Origin: JALZKA01 sp963717635
Lineage (GTDB): Bacteria > Actinomycetota > Thermoleophilia > Solirubrobacterales > 70-9
NCBI GenBank assembly: GCA_963717635.1
Contig: OY970347.1
Location: 1,178,001 to 1,242,000, forward strand
Length of the DNA: 64,000 nt
Direction: 5' to 3'
Each line of letters starts with the position of its first letter. The first letter of the stretch is position 1. The notes beneath the pieces were generated by a model. It did not search any database. It saw only the letters and a list, made by a program, of their open reading frames with translations, and was not told the DNA's origin. A program made the position numbers and the translations under genes. Below are positions 7,945 to 16,400 of the stretch, in pieces.

Positions 7945-9618
7945 ATGATCGATAGGCCCGAGACACCGAAGGAGATCGAGGCGGACGCCGTCGCCGCGGC
8001 GGAGACGATGCCCAGCGAAGGGGTGGAGCCGACGCGACCGCGATCGGGCCGGCTGGCGCGCTCGACCGCATTGTTCTCGTTGGCCACCGCGGCCTCGCGC
8101 ATCGCCGGTCTTGTTCGCGAGATCGTCGCGGCGTCCTACTTCGGGACCCTGGGCGCGATGTCCGCGTTCACCGTGGCGTTCCAGGTCCCGAACCTGGTGC
8201 GCAGCCTGTTCGCCGATGCCGCCATCCAAGCCGCATTCGTGCCCGTCTTCACCGAGCTGCTCGAGAAGGGCCAGCGCCGCGAGGCGTTCCGGCTTGCCTC
8301 GACGATGTTCTTTTTGGTCGCGTTGATCCTCGGCGCGCTGACCGCCCTCTTCATCCTGCTCGCGCCGGTCGTCATGCCGCTCTTCATCCCGGCGGAGTTC
8401 GAGGCGGTCAAGGACCTCACGGTCGGCCTCTCGCAGCTGCTGTTCCCGATCGTCCTGTTGCTGGGCATGACCGGGATGGTCGCCGGGGTCCTCAACAGCT
8501 ACGACCGCTTTGGGGCTTTCGCGATCTCGCCCTTCTTCTGGAACGTGGCGATCATCGCGGTGCTGGTCGCGCTGGTGCCGGCCTTCCCCGAGGAGGACCA
8601 GATCTACGCGTACGCGATCGGCGTGCTCGTGGGGACCGTCGTCCAGCTGCTGATCCAGGTCTGGGACATGCGCCGCACCCCGTTCGGCATTCGCCGGGCG
8701 CTGCTCGCCCCGTTTCAGATTTCGCGGGCCGATTGGCGTGACTCCCGCGTGCGCCGCGTCCTGATCCTGATGCTGCCGGTGACGATCAGCCTCGGCCTGA
8801 TCAACATCAACCTGCTGATCAACAGCACCGTCGGCTTCCTCGTCTCGGACCAGGCCCCGGCGGCGATCGACAAGGCGTTCCGGATCTACATGCTGCCGCA
8901 GGGGATCTTTTCGGTGGCGATTGCCACGGTGCTGTTCCCGACGCTGGCGCGGTACGCGGCCCGTTCAGATCACGACGGCCTGCGCGCGACGATGGCCAAC
9001 GGGATGCGGCAGATCCTGCTGCTGCTCGTGCCGGCGATGGCGGCGATCCTGGTGCTGTCCGAGCCGATGACACGGTTGGTGTACGAGCGCGGCGTCTTCG
9101 ACGAAACCTCGACCGAGCTGGTCTCCGAGGCGTTGTTCTGGTTCGCGTTCTCGCTGCCGTTCAACGGACTGTTCCTGTTGCTCACGCGCACGTTCTTCAG
9201 CCTCCAGCGGCCCTGGCTGCCGACCGCGATCTCGCTCGGGAACCTTGCGATCACAGCCGGTGCCGCGCTCCTGCTCTACGAGCCCTACGGTGTTGGCGGC
9301 ATCGTTGCGGCCACCGGGATCGCCACCATCGCCAGCGTCTTCGCGCAGGCGTGGGTCCTGCGGGGCGAGCTGGGCCGGCTCGAGCTCGGCAGGCTTGCGT
9401 CGAGCGGCTCCCGCATAGTGCTCGCCTCGGCGGCGCTGGCCGGCGTCTCATACGTGGTCTGGGACGTGCTCGACGCAGCCTTCGGCCGTGGGCTGGGCGC
9501 GCAAATCACGTCCGTCGGCGTGGCGCTGGGCGCCGGGGCGCTCGCCTACCTGGCCGCCGTGCTCGCGCTCCGCGTGCCCGAGGCCAGGCAGGCCCTGCGC
9601 GTCCTGCGCCGCAGCTGA
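7945..9618 (+). CDS. murJ: Lipid II flippase MurJ
   Basis: Polytopic membrane protein (557 residues) of the MviN/MurJ family that moves lipid II across the cytoplasmic membrane for peptidoglycan synthesis. About 40 N-terminal residues are cytoplasmic, then STALFSLATAASRIAGLVREIVAASYFG starts the first helices and the family motif FRIPNLVRSLFADAAIQAAFVPVF-like stretch appears as VPNLVRSLFADAAIQAAFVP near residue 88. Thirteen or fourteen helices follow. No good ribosome binding site stands before the ATG at 7945; the leader ORF stop lies 19 bases upstream, so re-initiation or coupling is possible. Confidence 0.95.
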   Translation: MIDRPETPKEIEADAVAAAETMPSEGVEPTRPRSGRLARSTALFSLATAASRIAGLVREIVAASYFGTLGAMSAFTVAFQVPNLVRSLFADAAIQAAFVPVFTELLEKGQRREAFRLASTMFFLVALILGALTALFILLAPVVMPLFIPAEFEAVKDLTVGLSQLLFPIVLLLGMTGMVAGVLNSYDRFGAFAISPFFWNVAIIAVLVALVPAFPEEDQIYAYAIGVLVGTVVQLLIQVWDMRRTPFGIRRALLAPFQISRADWRDSRVRRVLILMLPVTISLGLININLLINSTVGFLVSDQAPAAIDKAFRIYMLPQGIFSVAIATVLFPTLARYAARSDHDGLRATMANGMRQILLLLVPAMAAILVLSEPMTRLVYERGVFDETSTELVSEALFWFAFSLPFNGLFLLLTRTFFSLQRPWLPTAISLGNLAITAGAALLLYEPYGVGGIVAATGIATIASVFAQAWVLRGELGRLELGRLASSGSRIVLASAALAGVSYVVWDVLDAAFGRGLGAQITSVGVALGAGALAYLAAVLALRVPEARQALRVLRRS

Positions 9619-9656
9619 CGCCCCACACCTGCAAGCGCGATTGCAAGCAAACGATG

Positions 9657-9672
9657 TGTGACTCCGGTCACA
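9657..9672. promoter_or_regulatory. Perfect CRP-type operator upstream of the M23 peptidase gene
   Basis: TGTGACTCCGGTCACA matches the CRP/cAMP-receptor half-sites TGTGA-N6-TCACA exactly and sits in a larger perfect 10+10 palindrome (9653-9676, loop TCCG). It lies 39 bases after murJ and 158 before the M23 start at 9831. The same sequence could fold as a hairpin and serve as a murJ terminator, but no T-tract follows. No CRP gene is in this window. Confidence 0.55.
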
Positions 9673-9676
9673 CATC

Positions 9677-9830
9677 CCGGAACTTCTACGCCTCACCGTG
9701 TAGTCACCGCTAGCGCGCCCGCAAACACGGCCCGGCGATGCCGAAGCCCGCGGGCGACCCCGAGGCGTCAATCCGGCGCCCGCGCGCCATCTCCGGCGCG
9801 CACCTACCGAGAGAGGTGACGAGTCCCGTC
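9677..9830 (+). promoter_or_regulatory. Promoter/leader region of the M23 peptidase gene
   Basis: The 154 bases after the CRP-type palindrome contain no supported ORF. Candidate -10 hexamers are weak (TAGTCA at 9701, TAGCGC at 9711). GAGAGAGG at 9810-9817 precedes the ATG at 9831 by 13 bases. I compared the stretch with the c-di-AMP riboswitch that precedes wall hydrolases in actinobacteria and found no convincing match. Confidence 0.35.
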
Positions 9831-10475
9831 ATGCCGTACCCGCGTTCGACAACCCGAGTCCTTGCCACAGCCGCGATGCTGATCGCCGGCGCGGCCCCTG
9901 CGCTGGCCGCAGAGCAGGCCGCGGAAGCCGGCGACGCTGTGCTGCGCGTGACCGCCCCGACCGCGCCCGCAACGCTCGCCGCCGCGAGGGAGCGCGAGGC
10001 CCGCGAGGAGCGCCGCGCTATCGCGGCCCGCAAGCGCCGCCTCAACCCCGGCCCGTTCGTGCCGGTGGTCGGCAAGGTCGACTACGGCAACTCGGAGAAC
10101 GGGTTCGGTGCGGCCCGCTCGGGCCACATGCACTCCGGGCACGACATGTTCGCCGACGCCGGCACGCCGCTGATCGCGGTCGCGGACGCGGTCGTCGCCG
10201 ACGTCGGCAGCGACGGCGGCCAGGGCAACTACGTCCACCTCTACGACCCGAAGCGCAGGCAGACCTACATCTACATGCACATGATCGAGGCCCCGCAGGT
10301 CAAGGCCGGCGATCAGGTCAGGGCCGGTGAGCAGGTCGGCGGCCTCGGCTGCACCGGTTCCTGCTTCGGCGACCACCTCCATTTCGAGATCCGCGACGGC
10401 AAGGGGTTCGCGGCAGAGGCGCACAACCCGCTGCCCTCACTCGAGGACTGGGAAAGCATCGACAAGCCGCTCTAG
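9831..10475 (+). CDS. Secreted M23-family peptidase (LytM-like)
   Basis: A 214-residue secreted protein predicted to cut or bind peptidoglycan. The ATG at 9831 starts a signal peptide (MPYPRSTTRVLATAAMLIAG then AAPALAA, cleavage near residue 28); the frame is open further upstream but that region is not protein-like. The M23 domain covers about residues 75-205, with zinc-ligand motif SGHDMFAD (HxxxD), YMHM, and HLHFEI (HxH) all present. An Arg/Ala-rich helix (about 45-70) links signal and domain. Upstream is a perfect CRP-type site. In other actinobacteria CRP controls wall-remodelling genes such as rpfA, which makes this pairing sensible. Confidence 0.9.
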   Translation: MPYPRSTTRVLATAAMLIAGAAPALAAEQAAEAGDAVLRVTAPTAPATLAAAREREAREERRAIAARKRRLNPGPFVPVVGKVDYGNSENGFGAARSGHMHSGHDMFADAGTPLIAVADAVVADVGSDGGQGNYVHLYDPKRRQTYIYMHMIEAPQVKAGDQVRAGEQVGGLGCTGSCFGDHLHFEIRDGKGFAAEAHNPLPSLEDWESIDKPL

Positions 10476-10506
10476 CCGGACCCTCGGGCGGTGCGGAGCG
10501 GCTCGC

Positions 10507-10512
10507 CATACT
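10507..10512 (+). promoter_or_regulatory. -10 box of lepA
   Basis: CATACT ends 10 bases before the lepA ATG. The same hexamer precedes trpD and rpsA at similar distances. Confidence 0.4.
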
Positions 10513-10522
10513 GAGGCGCTCC

Positions 10523-12316
10523 ATGCAGCAGATCCGCAACTTCTCGATCATCGCCCACATCGACCACGGTAAGTCGACGCTGGCCGATCGCATCCTCGAG
10601 ATCACCGGGGCGGTTGACTCCCGCCAGCACCTGCCGCAGATGCTCGACTCGATGGACCTCGAGCGCGAGCGCGGAATCACGATCAAGGCCCAGGCGGTCC
10701 GGGTCTCCTACGCGGCGGACGACGGTCAGACCTACAGCCTGCACCTGATCGACACCCCAGGCCACGTGGACTTCGCCTACGAGGTCTCACGCTCGCTGGC
10801 AGCTTGCGAGGGCGCGCTCCTGGTGGTCGATGCCGCACAGGGCGTCGAGGCGCAGACCGTCGCGAACACGTACGCGGCGATCGAGGCGGGCCTGGAGCTG
10901 ATCCCGGTCCTCAACAAGGTCGATCTGCCGAGCGCGGAGCCCGATCGCGTCGCGGACGAGATCACCGATTTGCTGGGCGGCGAGCTGGACGAGATCCTCC
11001 ACATCTCGGCCAAGACCGGCGACGGGGTCCGCGAGGTCCTCGAGGCCATCGTGCGCCGCATCCCGCCGCCCGCGGGCCAGCCGGAGGCCCCACCGCGGGC
11101 GCTGATCTTCGACTCCGAGTTCGACCCCTACCGCGGCGTCGTCGCCTACGTTCGGGCTGTTGACGGAGCGTTTCGCAAGGACGAGGCGATCCGCGCGATG
11201 CAGGCCGGCACCGAGGCGGACATCGACGAGATCGGCTTCTTTGCGCCCGCGATGGTCCCCGCGACCTCGATGGCGGCGGGCGAGGTCGGGTACGTGATCA
11301 CCGGCATCAAGGACGTGACCAAGCTCCGCGTCGGCGACACGCTGACCACGCTCGCGAACCCCGCCGCCGAGGCGCTGCCGGGCTATCGCGAGGTCAAGCC
11401 GATGGTCTTCTGCGGGCTGTTCCCGATCGACACCGACCGCTACGAGGACCTGCGCGAAGCGCTCGACCGCCTGTCCCTGAACGACGCGGCGCTCTCCTGG
11501 GAGCCGGAGACCTCGCAGGCGCTCGGCTTCGGCTTCCGCTGTGGCTTCCTCGGCCTGCTGCACATGGACATCGTGCGTGAGCGTCTGGAGCGCGAGTACG
11601 ACCTCGACCTGCTGGCCACGACGCCCAACGTGAGCTACGAGGTCGAGCTGATCGGCGGGGAGATCGTCGAGGTCCACTCGCCCGTCGACCTGCCGGACCC
11701 GGCGTCGATCGCCGAGATCCGGGAGCCCTACATCCGCGCCAGCGTGATCTGCCCGGCCGATCGCGTGGGCGCGGTGATGGAGCTCTGCCAGGAGCGGCGC
11801 GGCACCCACGTCGACATCCACTACCTCTCGCCCGAGCGCGTCCAGCTCCGCTACGACCTGCCGCTGGCCGAGATCGTGCTCGACTTCTTCGACCAGCTCA
11901 AGTCCCGGACCGCCGGCTACGCGTCGCTCGACTACGAGCCGATCGGCCTTGATCCCTCGGATCTCGTGAAGCTCGACATCCTGCTCGCCGGCGAACCGGT
12001 GGACGCGCTGTCGATCATCGTTCACACCGACAAGGCGTACGAGGCCGGTAAGGCGCTGGTCGAGCGCCTGCGAAAGACGATTCCGCGCCAGCTCTTCGAC
12101 GTTCCGGTGCAGGCCGCGGTGGGATCGCGCGTCCTCGCGCGCGAGACCGTCAAGGCGCTGCGCAAGGATGTGACGGCGAAGCTCTACGGTGGCGACGTTA
12201 CCCGCAAGAAGAAGCTGCTCGAGAAGCAGAAGAAGGGGAAGAAGCGCATGAAGCAGGTGGGCCAGGTTGAGGTCCCCCAGGAGGCGTTTTTGACCGTCCT
12301 GGAGCTTGATCGTTGA
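10523..12316 (+). CDS. lepA: Elongation factor 4 (LepA), back-translocating GTPase
   Basis: Ribosome-associated GTPase of 597 residues, full family length. G1 is AHIDHGKSTLADRIL (residues 11-25), G2/G3 include ERERGITIKAQAV and DTPGHVDFAYEVSRSLAACEG, G4 is LNKVDLPSAEPDRV. The LepA-specific C-terminal domain ends in KKLLEKQKKGKKRMKQVG (lysine-rich), the family's hallmark tail. ATG 10523 gives the standard start MQQIRNFSIIAHIDHG. The stop overlaps the next TTG start by 4 bases. Confidence 0.97.
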   Translation: MQQIRNFSIIAHIDHGKSTLADRILEITGAVDSRQHLPQMLDSMDLERERGITIKAQAVRVSYAADDGQTYSLHLIDTPGHVDFAYEVSRSLAACEGALLVVDAAQGVEAQTVANTYAAIEAGLELIPVLNKVDLPSAEPDRVADEITDLLGGELDEILHISAKTGDGVREVLEAIVRRIPPPAGQPEAPPRALIFDSEFDPYRGVVAYVRAVDGAFRKDEAIRAMQAGTEADIDEIGFFAPAMVPATSMAAGEVGYVITGIKDVTKLRVGDTLTTLANPAAEALPGYREVKPMVFCGLFPIDTDRYEDLREALDRLSLNDAALSWEPETSQALGFGFRCGFLGLLHMDIVRERLEREYDLDLLATTPNVSYEVELIGGEIVEVHSPVDLPDPASIAEIREPYIRASVICPADRVGAVMELCQERRGTHVDIHYLSPERVQLRYDLPLAEIVLDFFDQLKSRTAGYASLDYEPIGLDPSDLVKLDILLAGEPVDALSIIVHTDKAYEAGKALVERLRKTIPRQLFDVPVQAAVGSRVLARETVKALRKDVTAKLYGGDVTRKKKLLEKQKKGKKRMKQVGQVEVPQEAFLTVLELDR

Positions 12317-12705
12317 GCGAGGACCCACGGTTTGCCCTGATCCGCGACGCGTTCGATGCCTTCGAGGCGCGCGACGTCCAGGGTCTCGCCGCGTTCCTCC
12401 ATCCCGCGGTCGAATCCCGGGTCGCGGCGCCGCTGATGAACGTGGGCACGTGGCAGGGCTACGCCGGGTTCGCCCAGATGACTGCCGATTGGGAGGATGC
12501 GTTCGGCGAGATCACCTACGAAATCCTGCGGATGGAGTCGTTCGACGATCGCAACGTCTTGGTGGAGGTCCACCAGGAGGCAACGGGCGCTGGCAGCGGG
12601 ATTCCCGTCCAGATCGACGTCTACTTCCTGATCGAGTTCGAGGGAGAACGGGCGGTCCGGTTCCAGATCCACGCGAACCGCGACTCGGCGCGGGCGGCGG
12701 TATGA
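12313..12705 (+). CDS. SnoaL-like / NTF2-fold protein
   Basis: A 130-residue protein with the SnoaL-like pattern: an N-terminal helix (IRDAFDAFEARDVQGLAAFL), a variable pocket, and strands ending in YFLIEFEGERAVRFQIHANR. Such proteins are often polyketide cyclases, isomerases or simple ligand binders; no catalytic residues can be assigned here. TTG start overlaps the lepA stop (TTGA). The stop overlaps the ATG of the next small ORF (ATGA). Confidence 0.75.
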   Translation: MSEDPRFALIRDAFDAFEARDVQGLAAFLHPAVESRVAAPLMNVGTWQGYAGFAQMTADWEDAFGEITYEILRMESFDDRNVLVEVHQEATGAGSGIPVQIDVYFLIEFEGERAVRFQIHANRDSARAAV

Positions 12706-12827
12706 AGGTCGGCGTTCATCCACTCTCCGGTCGTCACCTCGACCTCGGGGTCGTAGAGCTCGAGGTCACGGCCTCGGTCGAGGCGGCGCTCGACGTGGCC
12801 CGGCGACGCGAGGCACCCCGCGCATAG
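12702..12827 (+). CDS. Possible 41-residue protein coupled to the SnoaL-like gene
   Basis: ATG at 12702 overlaps the preceding TGA as ATGA and the frame runs to TAG 12825-12827. The product would be a basic-ended 41-residue protein beginning MKVGVHPLSGRHLDLG. There is no recognised family. The overlap and the lack of another gene here favour translation, but the stop is also part of a TAGAAT -10 box for the next gene, so this could be a spacer. Confidence 0.35.
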   Translation: MKVGVHPLSGRHLDLGVVELEVTASVEAALDVARRREAPRA

Positions 12828-12830
12828 AAT
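12825..12830 (+). promoter_or_regulatory. -10 box of the MaoC dehydratase pair
   Basis: TAGAAT ends 9 bases before the ATG at 12840, with no Shine-Dalgarno sequence between; probable leaderless or near-leaderless transcript. Confidence 0.45.
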
Positions 12831-12839
12831 CCCGCGCCG

Positions 12840-13283
12840 ATGCCGCTCAAGACCGATGCCGCGGGCAAGACCTGGAACCCCGTTTCCTTCGACGTCGAGG
12901 CCGGGCGCATCGCCCAATACGCGGACGCGATCGGTGCGGACAGCCCGCTCCACACCGACGCCGATGTCGCTCGGGCCGCCGGCTTCCGCGACGTCGTCGC
13001 GCCGCCGATGTTCTGCGTCGTCTACTCGGCCCCGGCGCTGGGACCGGCGATCTTCGATCCCGAGGTCGAGATGAACTTCGCCGCGATGGTGCACGGCGGC
13101 CAGGAGTTCGAATGGGGCGAGCCGGTCTGCGCCGGCGACACGATCACCACCACCGTCCGTTGCACCTCGATCTCCGAGCAGGACGGCAAGGGTTTCTACG
13201 TTTTCGAGTCGGTCTCGGCGAACCAGGACGGCGCGCAGACGGTCAAAGGCACCTGGACCGACATCGTCCGAGGCGCGTCGTGA
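12840..13283 (+). CDS. MaoC-like dehydratase subunit, N-terminal type (HadA/HadC-like)
   Basis: A 147-residue hot-dog-fold protein resembling the non-catalytic, substrate-binding half of two-subunit (3R)-hydroxyacyl dehydratases. VEAGRIAQYADAIGADSPLHTD and FRDVVAPPMFCVVYSAPALG match the FAS1-like dehydratase N-terminal domain (PF13452 type). The catalytic Asp/His of the hydratase motif are in the partner downstream. The stop overlaps the partner's GTG start, so the two are made together, as in mycobacterial HadAB/HadBC. The acyl chain acted on cannot be told from sequence. Confidence 0.85.
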   Translation: MPLKTDAAGKTWNPVSFDVEAGRIAQYADAIGADSPLHTDADVARAAGFRDVVAPPMFCVVYSAPALGPAIFDPEVEMNFAAMVHGGQEFEWGEPVCAGDTITTTVRCTSISEQDGKGFYVFESVSANQDGAQTVKGTWTDIVRGAS

Positions 13284-13675
13284 CCCGGTTCAGCGTCGGC
13301 GATCGGCTTCCCGAGCTGCGGGTGACGCCCGACGCAGGCCTGACCAAGCGCTACGCCGAAGCGTCAGGGGACATGAACCCGATCCACATCGACGAGGAGG
13401 TCGCGAAGCAGGTCGGCCTGCCCGGCTGCATCCTCCACGGCCTGTGGTCGATGGCGCAGGTGGCCCGCGCCCACACGGCCGTCGCCGACGGCGACCCGCG
13501 TGCTCTGAAGCGCCTTGCGGTCCAGTTCCGCGGCCTGGGATTCCCCGAGCAGGAGATCGTCGTCACCGCCGAGGTCACCGCCGCAGGCGGCGACCAGATC
13601 GTCACCGAAACGGTCGCCGCCCAGGGCGAAAGCCAGATCATCCGCAACGCCAGCGCGACGCTCGAGCTTCCCTAG
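13280..13675 (+). CDS. MaoC-like dehydratase subunit, catalytic (HadB-like)
   Basis: A 131-residue hot-dog protein with the R-hydratase motif: YAEASGDMNPIHIDEEVAKQ followed by GLPGCILHGLWSMAQVAR, giving the catalytic Asp and His (D..NPIH). GTG 13280 overlaps the previous stop by 4 bases. It ends against the peroxiredoxin gene on the other strand with a 4-base overlap. Together with the subunit upstream it should dehydrate 3-hydroxyacyl-ACP or -CoA. Confidence 0.88.
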   Translation: MTRFSVGDRLPELRVTPDAGLTKRYAEASGDMNPIHIDEEVAKQVGLPGCILHGLWSMAQVARAHTAVADGDPRALKRLAVQFRGLGFPEQEIVVTAEVTAAGGDQIVTETVAAQGESQIIRNASATLELP

Positions 13676-14235
13676 GGCGGGTCCGACGCCAGCCAGGCCA
13701 GGACCTCGCCCGCGTGACGATCGGGCGGAAAGACGGGGTAGAAGACGTGCTCGATCGCTCCGTCCTTGACGACGAGGGTGTGGCGCTTGTGCAGAGTTTG
13801 CCCTGCCGCCGCGAACGTCGGCAGGTCCAGCGTGGAGGTCAGCTCAAGTCGCGAATCGGACAAGATCGCGAACGGCAGGCCGAGTCGCTCGGCAAACTCG
13901 CGCTGGTAGTCCGATTCCTGGGTCGAGAGCCCGAAGACTCGAGCGCCAGTGGCCGCCAGCTCGGCGTGATGGTCGCGGAAACCGCAGGTCTCCGGCGTGC
14001 AACCACGGGCGCCAGGGATCAGGTCCCAGTCCTCAACGAGGGACGGTTCGCCTGGTCGCCCGGTCCGCGGATACGCGTACACCACGGTGCGCCCGGCCAG
14101 GGCTGCAAGGTCCACCTGTGTTCCATCGGTCGCGGCGAGTGCCTTGGGCGGGACCCTCATCCCGGGCAGGTGGTCGCAGGCACCGTCGTCGACCGGCTCG
14201 GGCAGGTCCGCGGGCAGCTCCATCGGGTCGATCAC
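13672..14235 (-). CDS. Peroxiredoxin, PrxQ/BCP type
   Basis: Thiol peroxidase of 187 residues with an N-terminal extension of about 20 residues beyond the usual domain. GARGCTPETCGFRDHH (about 75-90) matches the BCP/PrxQ signature TPGCTxEACxFRD, with peroxidatic and resolving Cys four residues apart, so an intramolecular disulfide mechanism is likely. VFGLSTQESDYQREFAERLG and LPFAILSDSRLEL follow as in the family. The GTG at 14235 is the first start; an ATG four codons later (14223) is equally possible. Divergent from hrcA with only 28 bases between. Confidence 0.88.
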   Translation of the reverse strand: MIDPMELPADLPEPVDDGACDHLPGMRVPPKALAATDGTQVDLAALAGRTVVYAYPRTGRPGEPSLVEDWDLIPGARGCTPETCGFRDHHAELAATGARVFGLSTQESDYQREFAERLGLPFAILSDSRLELTSTLDLPTFAAAGQTLHKRHTLVVKDGAIEHVFYPVFPPDRHAGEVLAWLASDPP

Positions 14236-14250
14236 GATTACCGCCGCTCA

Positions 14251-14256
14251 TACAAT
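14251..14256 (+). promoter_or_regulatory. -10 box of hrcA, leaderless
   Basis: TACAAT is a near-consensus -10 ending 7 bases before the GTG at 14264. I find no CIRCE operator (TTAGCACTC-N9-GAGTGCTAA) around it. Confidence 0.6.
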
Positions 14257-14263
14257 CACTCGC

Positions 14264-15304
14264 GTGCTGACCGAGCGTGGCCAGAAGATCCTGCTCCTCG
14301 TGGCCGAGGAGTACCTGCGCACCGGCAAGCCGGTGGGCTCGAAGGGAATCGCCGAGCGCGGCGACGTCGAGTGGGGCGCATCGACGGTTCGCAACGAGCT
14401 GGCAGCGCTCGAGCGCGACGGGTACCTGTCCCACCCGCACACCTCCGCCGGCCGCGTCCCGACCGATCGCGGCTACCGCTTCTACGCGGACTCGCTGCTG
14501 GCAACGGCCCCGACGCGGCCGGGCGATGCGGACTCGACGACCGGCGAGCTCGACCTTTCGCGCATGCGCCGCGAGGTCGAGGACGCGATGCGCGAGACCA
14601 CTCACGCCCTTTCGCAGATGACCGACCTGCTGGCGGTCGCGACGGCGCCGCCGCCCAGCGCCGCCCGGATCCACCGGATCGAGGTGCTGCCGCTGCAGCC
14701 GAGGGTCGCGATGGTGGTCGTGATCGCCTCGAACGGCGCCGTCGCCAAGCGCGTATTCAACTTCCACCGCCGACTGGATGCGGGGCTCCTGGAGTGGGCA
14801 TCCAGCTATCTGAACGAACGGCTGACGGGCCTTGCCCTTGGGGCGCGGATGACCGGTGACCGGCTGTCAGACCCGGAGCTCTCGCCCTCCGAGCGGGACT
14901 TCCTGGCCGAGATCGGCGCCGCCTTCACGGATCTCGAGCGCCGCGCCGGCGAGGACCTCTACGTCGAGGGCGCTGCACGGCTCCTCTCCGAGGAGCACGC
15001 GCCCGACCTGCCGCGGGCCGAGTCGCTGATGGGGGTCCTGGAGGGACGCGCGAACCTGCTTCGGGTCCTGCGCTCGGCGCTCGACGAGCGCTCGGTTTTC
15101 GTTTGGATCGGCGAGGAAAACCCGGCGCCGGAGCTGCGCTCGGTCAGCGTCGTTGGCGCCAACTACGGGCTCGGGTATCGCAACCTCGGCACGGTCGGGG
15201 TCCTGGGGCCGACACGGATGGACTACGCGACGGCGATCGCCTCGGTGCGCGAGGCGGCCGGCGAGCTCTCTCGGTTCTTCGAATCGGTATACGAGCCGCG
15301 GTAG
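14264..15304 (+). CDS. hrcA: Heat-inducible transcription repressor HrcA
   Basis: A 346-residue repressor of class I heat-shock genes. The N-terminal winged helix reads LTERGQKILLLVAEEYLRTG then KPVGSKGIAERGDVEWGASTVRNEL and ends in GYLSHPHTSAGRVPTDRGYR, the HrcA hallmark. The C-terminal GAF-like domain contains SVVGANYGLGYRNLGTVGVLGPTRMDYATA, also diagnostic. The frame is open well upstream of 14264 but that extension is antisense to the peroxiredoxin gene; the GTG after the TACAAT box is preferred. Followed after 7 bases by dnaJ. Its CIRCE targets are outside this window or diverged. Confidence 0.95.
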   Translation: MLTERGQKILLLVAEEYLRTGKPVGSKGIAERGDVEWGASTVRNELAALERDGYLSHPHTSAGRVPTDRGYRFYADSLLATAPTRPGDADSTTGELDLSRMRREVEDAMRETTHALSQMTDLLAVATAPPPSAARIHRIEVLPLQPRVAMVVVIASNGAVAKRVFNFHRRLDAGLLEWASSYLNERLTGLALGARMTGDRLSDPELSPSERDFLAEIGAAFTDLERRAGEDLYVEGAARLLSEEHAPDLPRAESLMGVLEGRANLLRVLRSALDERSVFVWIGEENPAPELRSVSVVGANYGLGYRNLGTVGVLGPTRMDYATAIASVREAAGELSRFFESVYEPR

Positions 15305-15311
15305 TCGCCCG

Positions 15312-16400
15312 GTGCCGCGCGACTACTACGAGGTTCTCGGGGTCGACCGGGGCGCGGGCGAGGCCGATGTCAAGACCGCGTTCCGGCGCCTCGCCAGGGA
15401 GCTGCATCCGGATGTCAACAAGCACGATCCGGAGGCCGAGCAGAAGTTCAAGGAAGCCGCCGAGGCGTACGAGGTGCTCTCCGACCCCGAGCGCCGCCGC
15501 ACCTATGACACGTTCGGACACGAGGGCCTGCGCTCGGGCGGGTTCTCGTCGAGGGCGTCCGGGGCGGCCGGGTTCGAGGACATCCTTGGCGCCTTCTTCG
15601 GCCAGGGCGACCCGCTGTTCTCCGAGCTGTTCGGCTTCGGCCGGCGCGGCCCCGCGCCGGGTGGCGACGTCGGCGTCGCCATTGAGATCGGTCTGACCGA
15701 CGTTCTCGAGGGCGTCAGCCGCGAGGTCTCGTTCGAAGCCGTCTCGCGTTGCGAGCACTGCAACGGCAACGGCGCCGCGCCGGGCACTCCGATCCAGACC
15801 TGCGAGACCTGTGGTGGGCAGGGGGCCGTCCAACAGGTCTCGCGCACGCCGTTCGGCCAGATGGTGCGCACCGCGGCCTGCCCGACCTGCAACGGCGAAG
15901 GCAAGATTCCCGAGGAGCCCTGCCAGGAGTGCGACGGCGTAGGCCGCATTCGCCGGCAGCGGAAGTGGGACGTGGACGTCCCGGCTGGAATCGAGGACGG
16001 GCAACGGATTCGGATCGGCGCCGCCGGGCACGCCGGCGAGCACGGAGCCGAGGCCGGCGACCTGTACGTCGAGGTCCGCGTGCGTCCGGACGAGCGCTTC
16101 GAGCGCCACGGCGAGCAGCTTCTAACCGTGGCCCGGATCAGCGTGACGAAGGCGATCTTGGGCGGTGAGATCGAGGTGCCGACGCTCGAGGGTCAGCAGC
16201 CGGTCAAGGTGCCGAAGGGCGCGCAACCGGGGGAGCGGATCGTGATGCGGGGCCTCGGCCTCCCGGGCCTGCAGAGCCGGCGGCGCGGCGACCAGCACGT
16301 GGTGCTCCAGGTGGTCGTTCCCGAGCGGCTCAACCGCAAGCAGAAGGCGGCCGCGGAGGAGCTGGACGCGCTGATCGACGACGAGCCGATCGCCGGATGA
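15312..16400 (+). CDS. dnaJ: Chaperone protein DnaJ
   Basis: Hsp40 co-chaperone of 362 residues. The J domain (DYYEVLGVDRG, then RELHPDVNK with the HPD triplet) spans residues 4-67. A Gly/Phe-rich part follows. The zinc centre has four repeats CEHCNGNG, CETCGGQG, CPTCNGEG and CQECDGVG. The C-terminal substrate-binding domains end near the prmA overlap. GTG at 15312 gives the canonical start PRDYYEVLGV. Operon hrcA-dnaJ-prmA, with ATGA overlap to prmA. Confidence 0.96.
   Translation: MPRDYYEVLGVDRGAGEADVKTAFRRLARELHPDVNKHDPEAEQKFKEAAEAYEVLSDPERRRTYDTFGHEGLRSGGFSSRASGAAGFEDILGAFFGQGDPLFSELFGFGRRGPAPGGDVGVAIEIGLTDVLEGVSREVSFEAVSRCEHCNGNGAAPGTPIQTCETCGGQGAVQQVSRTPFGQMVRTAACPTCNGEGKIPEEPCQECDGVGRIRRQRKWDVDVPAGIEDGQRIRIGAAGHAGEHGAEAGDLYVEVRVRPDERFERHGEQLLTVARISVTKAILGGEIEVPTLEGQQPVKVPKGAQPGERIVMRGLGLPGLQSRRRGDQHVVLQVVVPERLNRKQKAAAEELDALIDDEPIAG

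Noticed and set aside
9719..9830. c-di-AMP (ydaO-type) riboswitch before the M23 gene
   Set aside because: Only scattered resemblance (CCGAAGCCCGCGGGCGACCCCGAGGCG-like order of short blocks); the invariant core blocks are not present.
10787..12328. 513-codon minus-strand ORF
   Set aside because: Antisense to lepA.
14236..14263. CIRCE operator at hrcA
   Set aside because: No TTAGCACTC/GAGTGCTAA pair or close variant is present.
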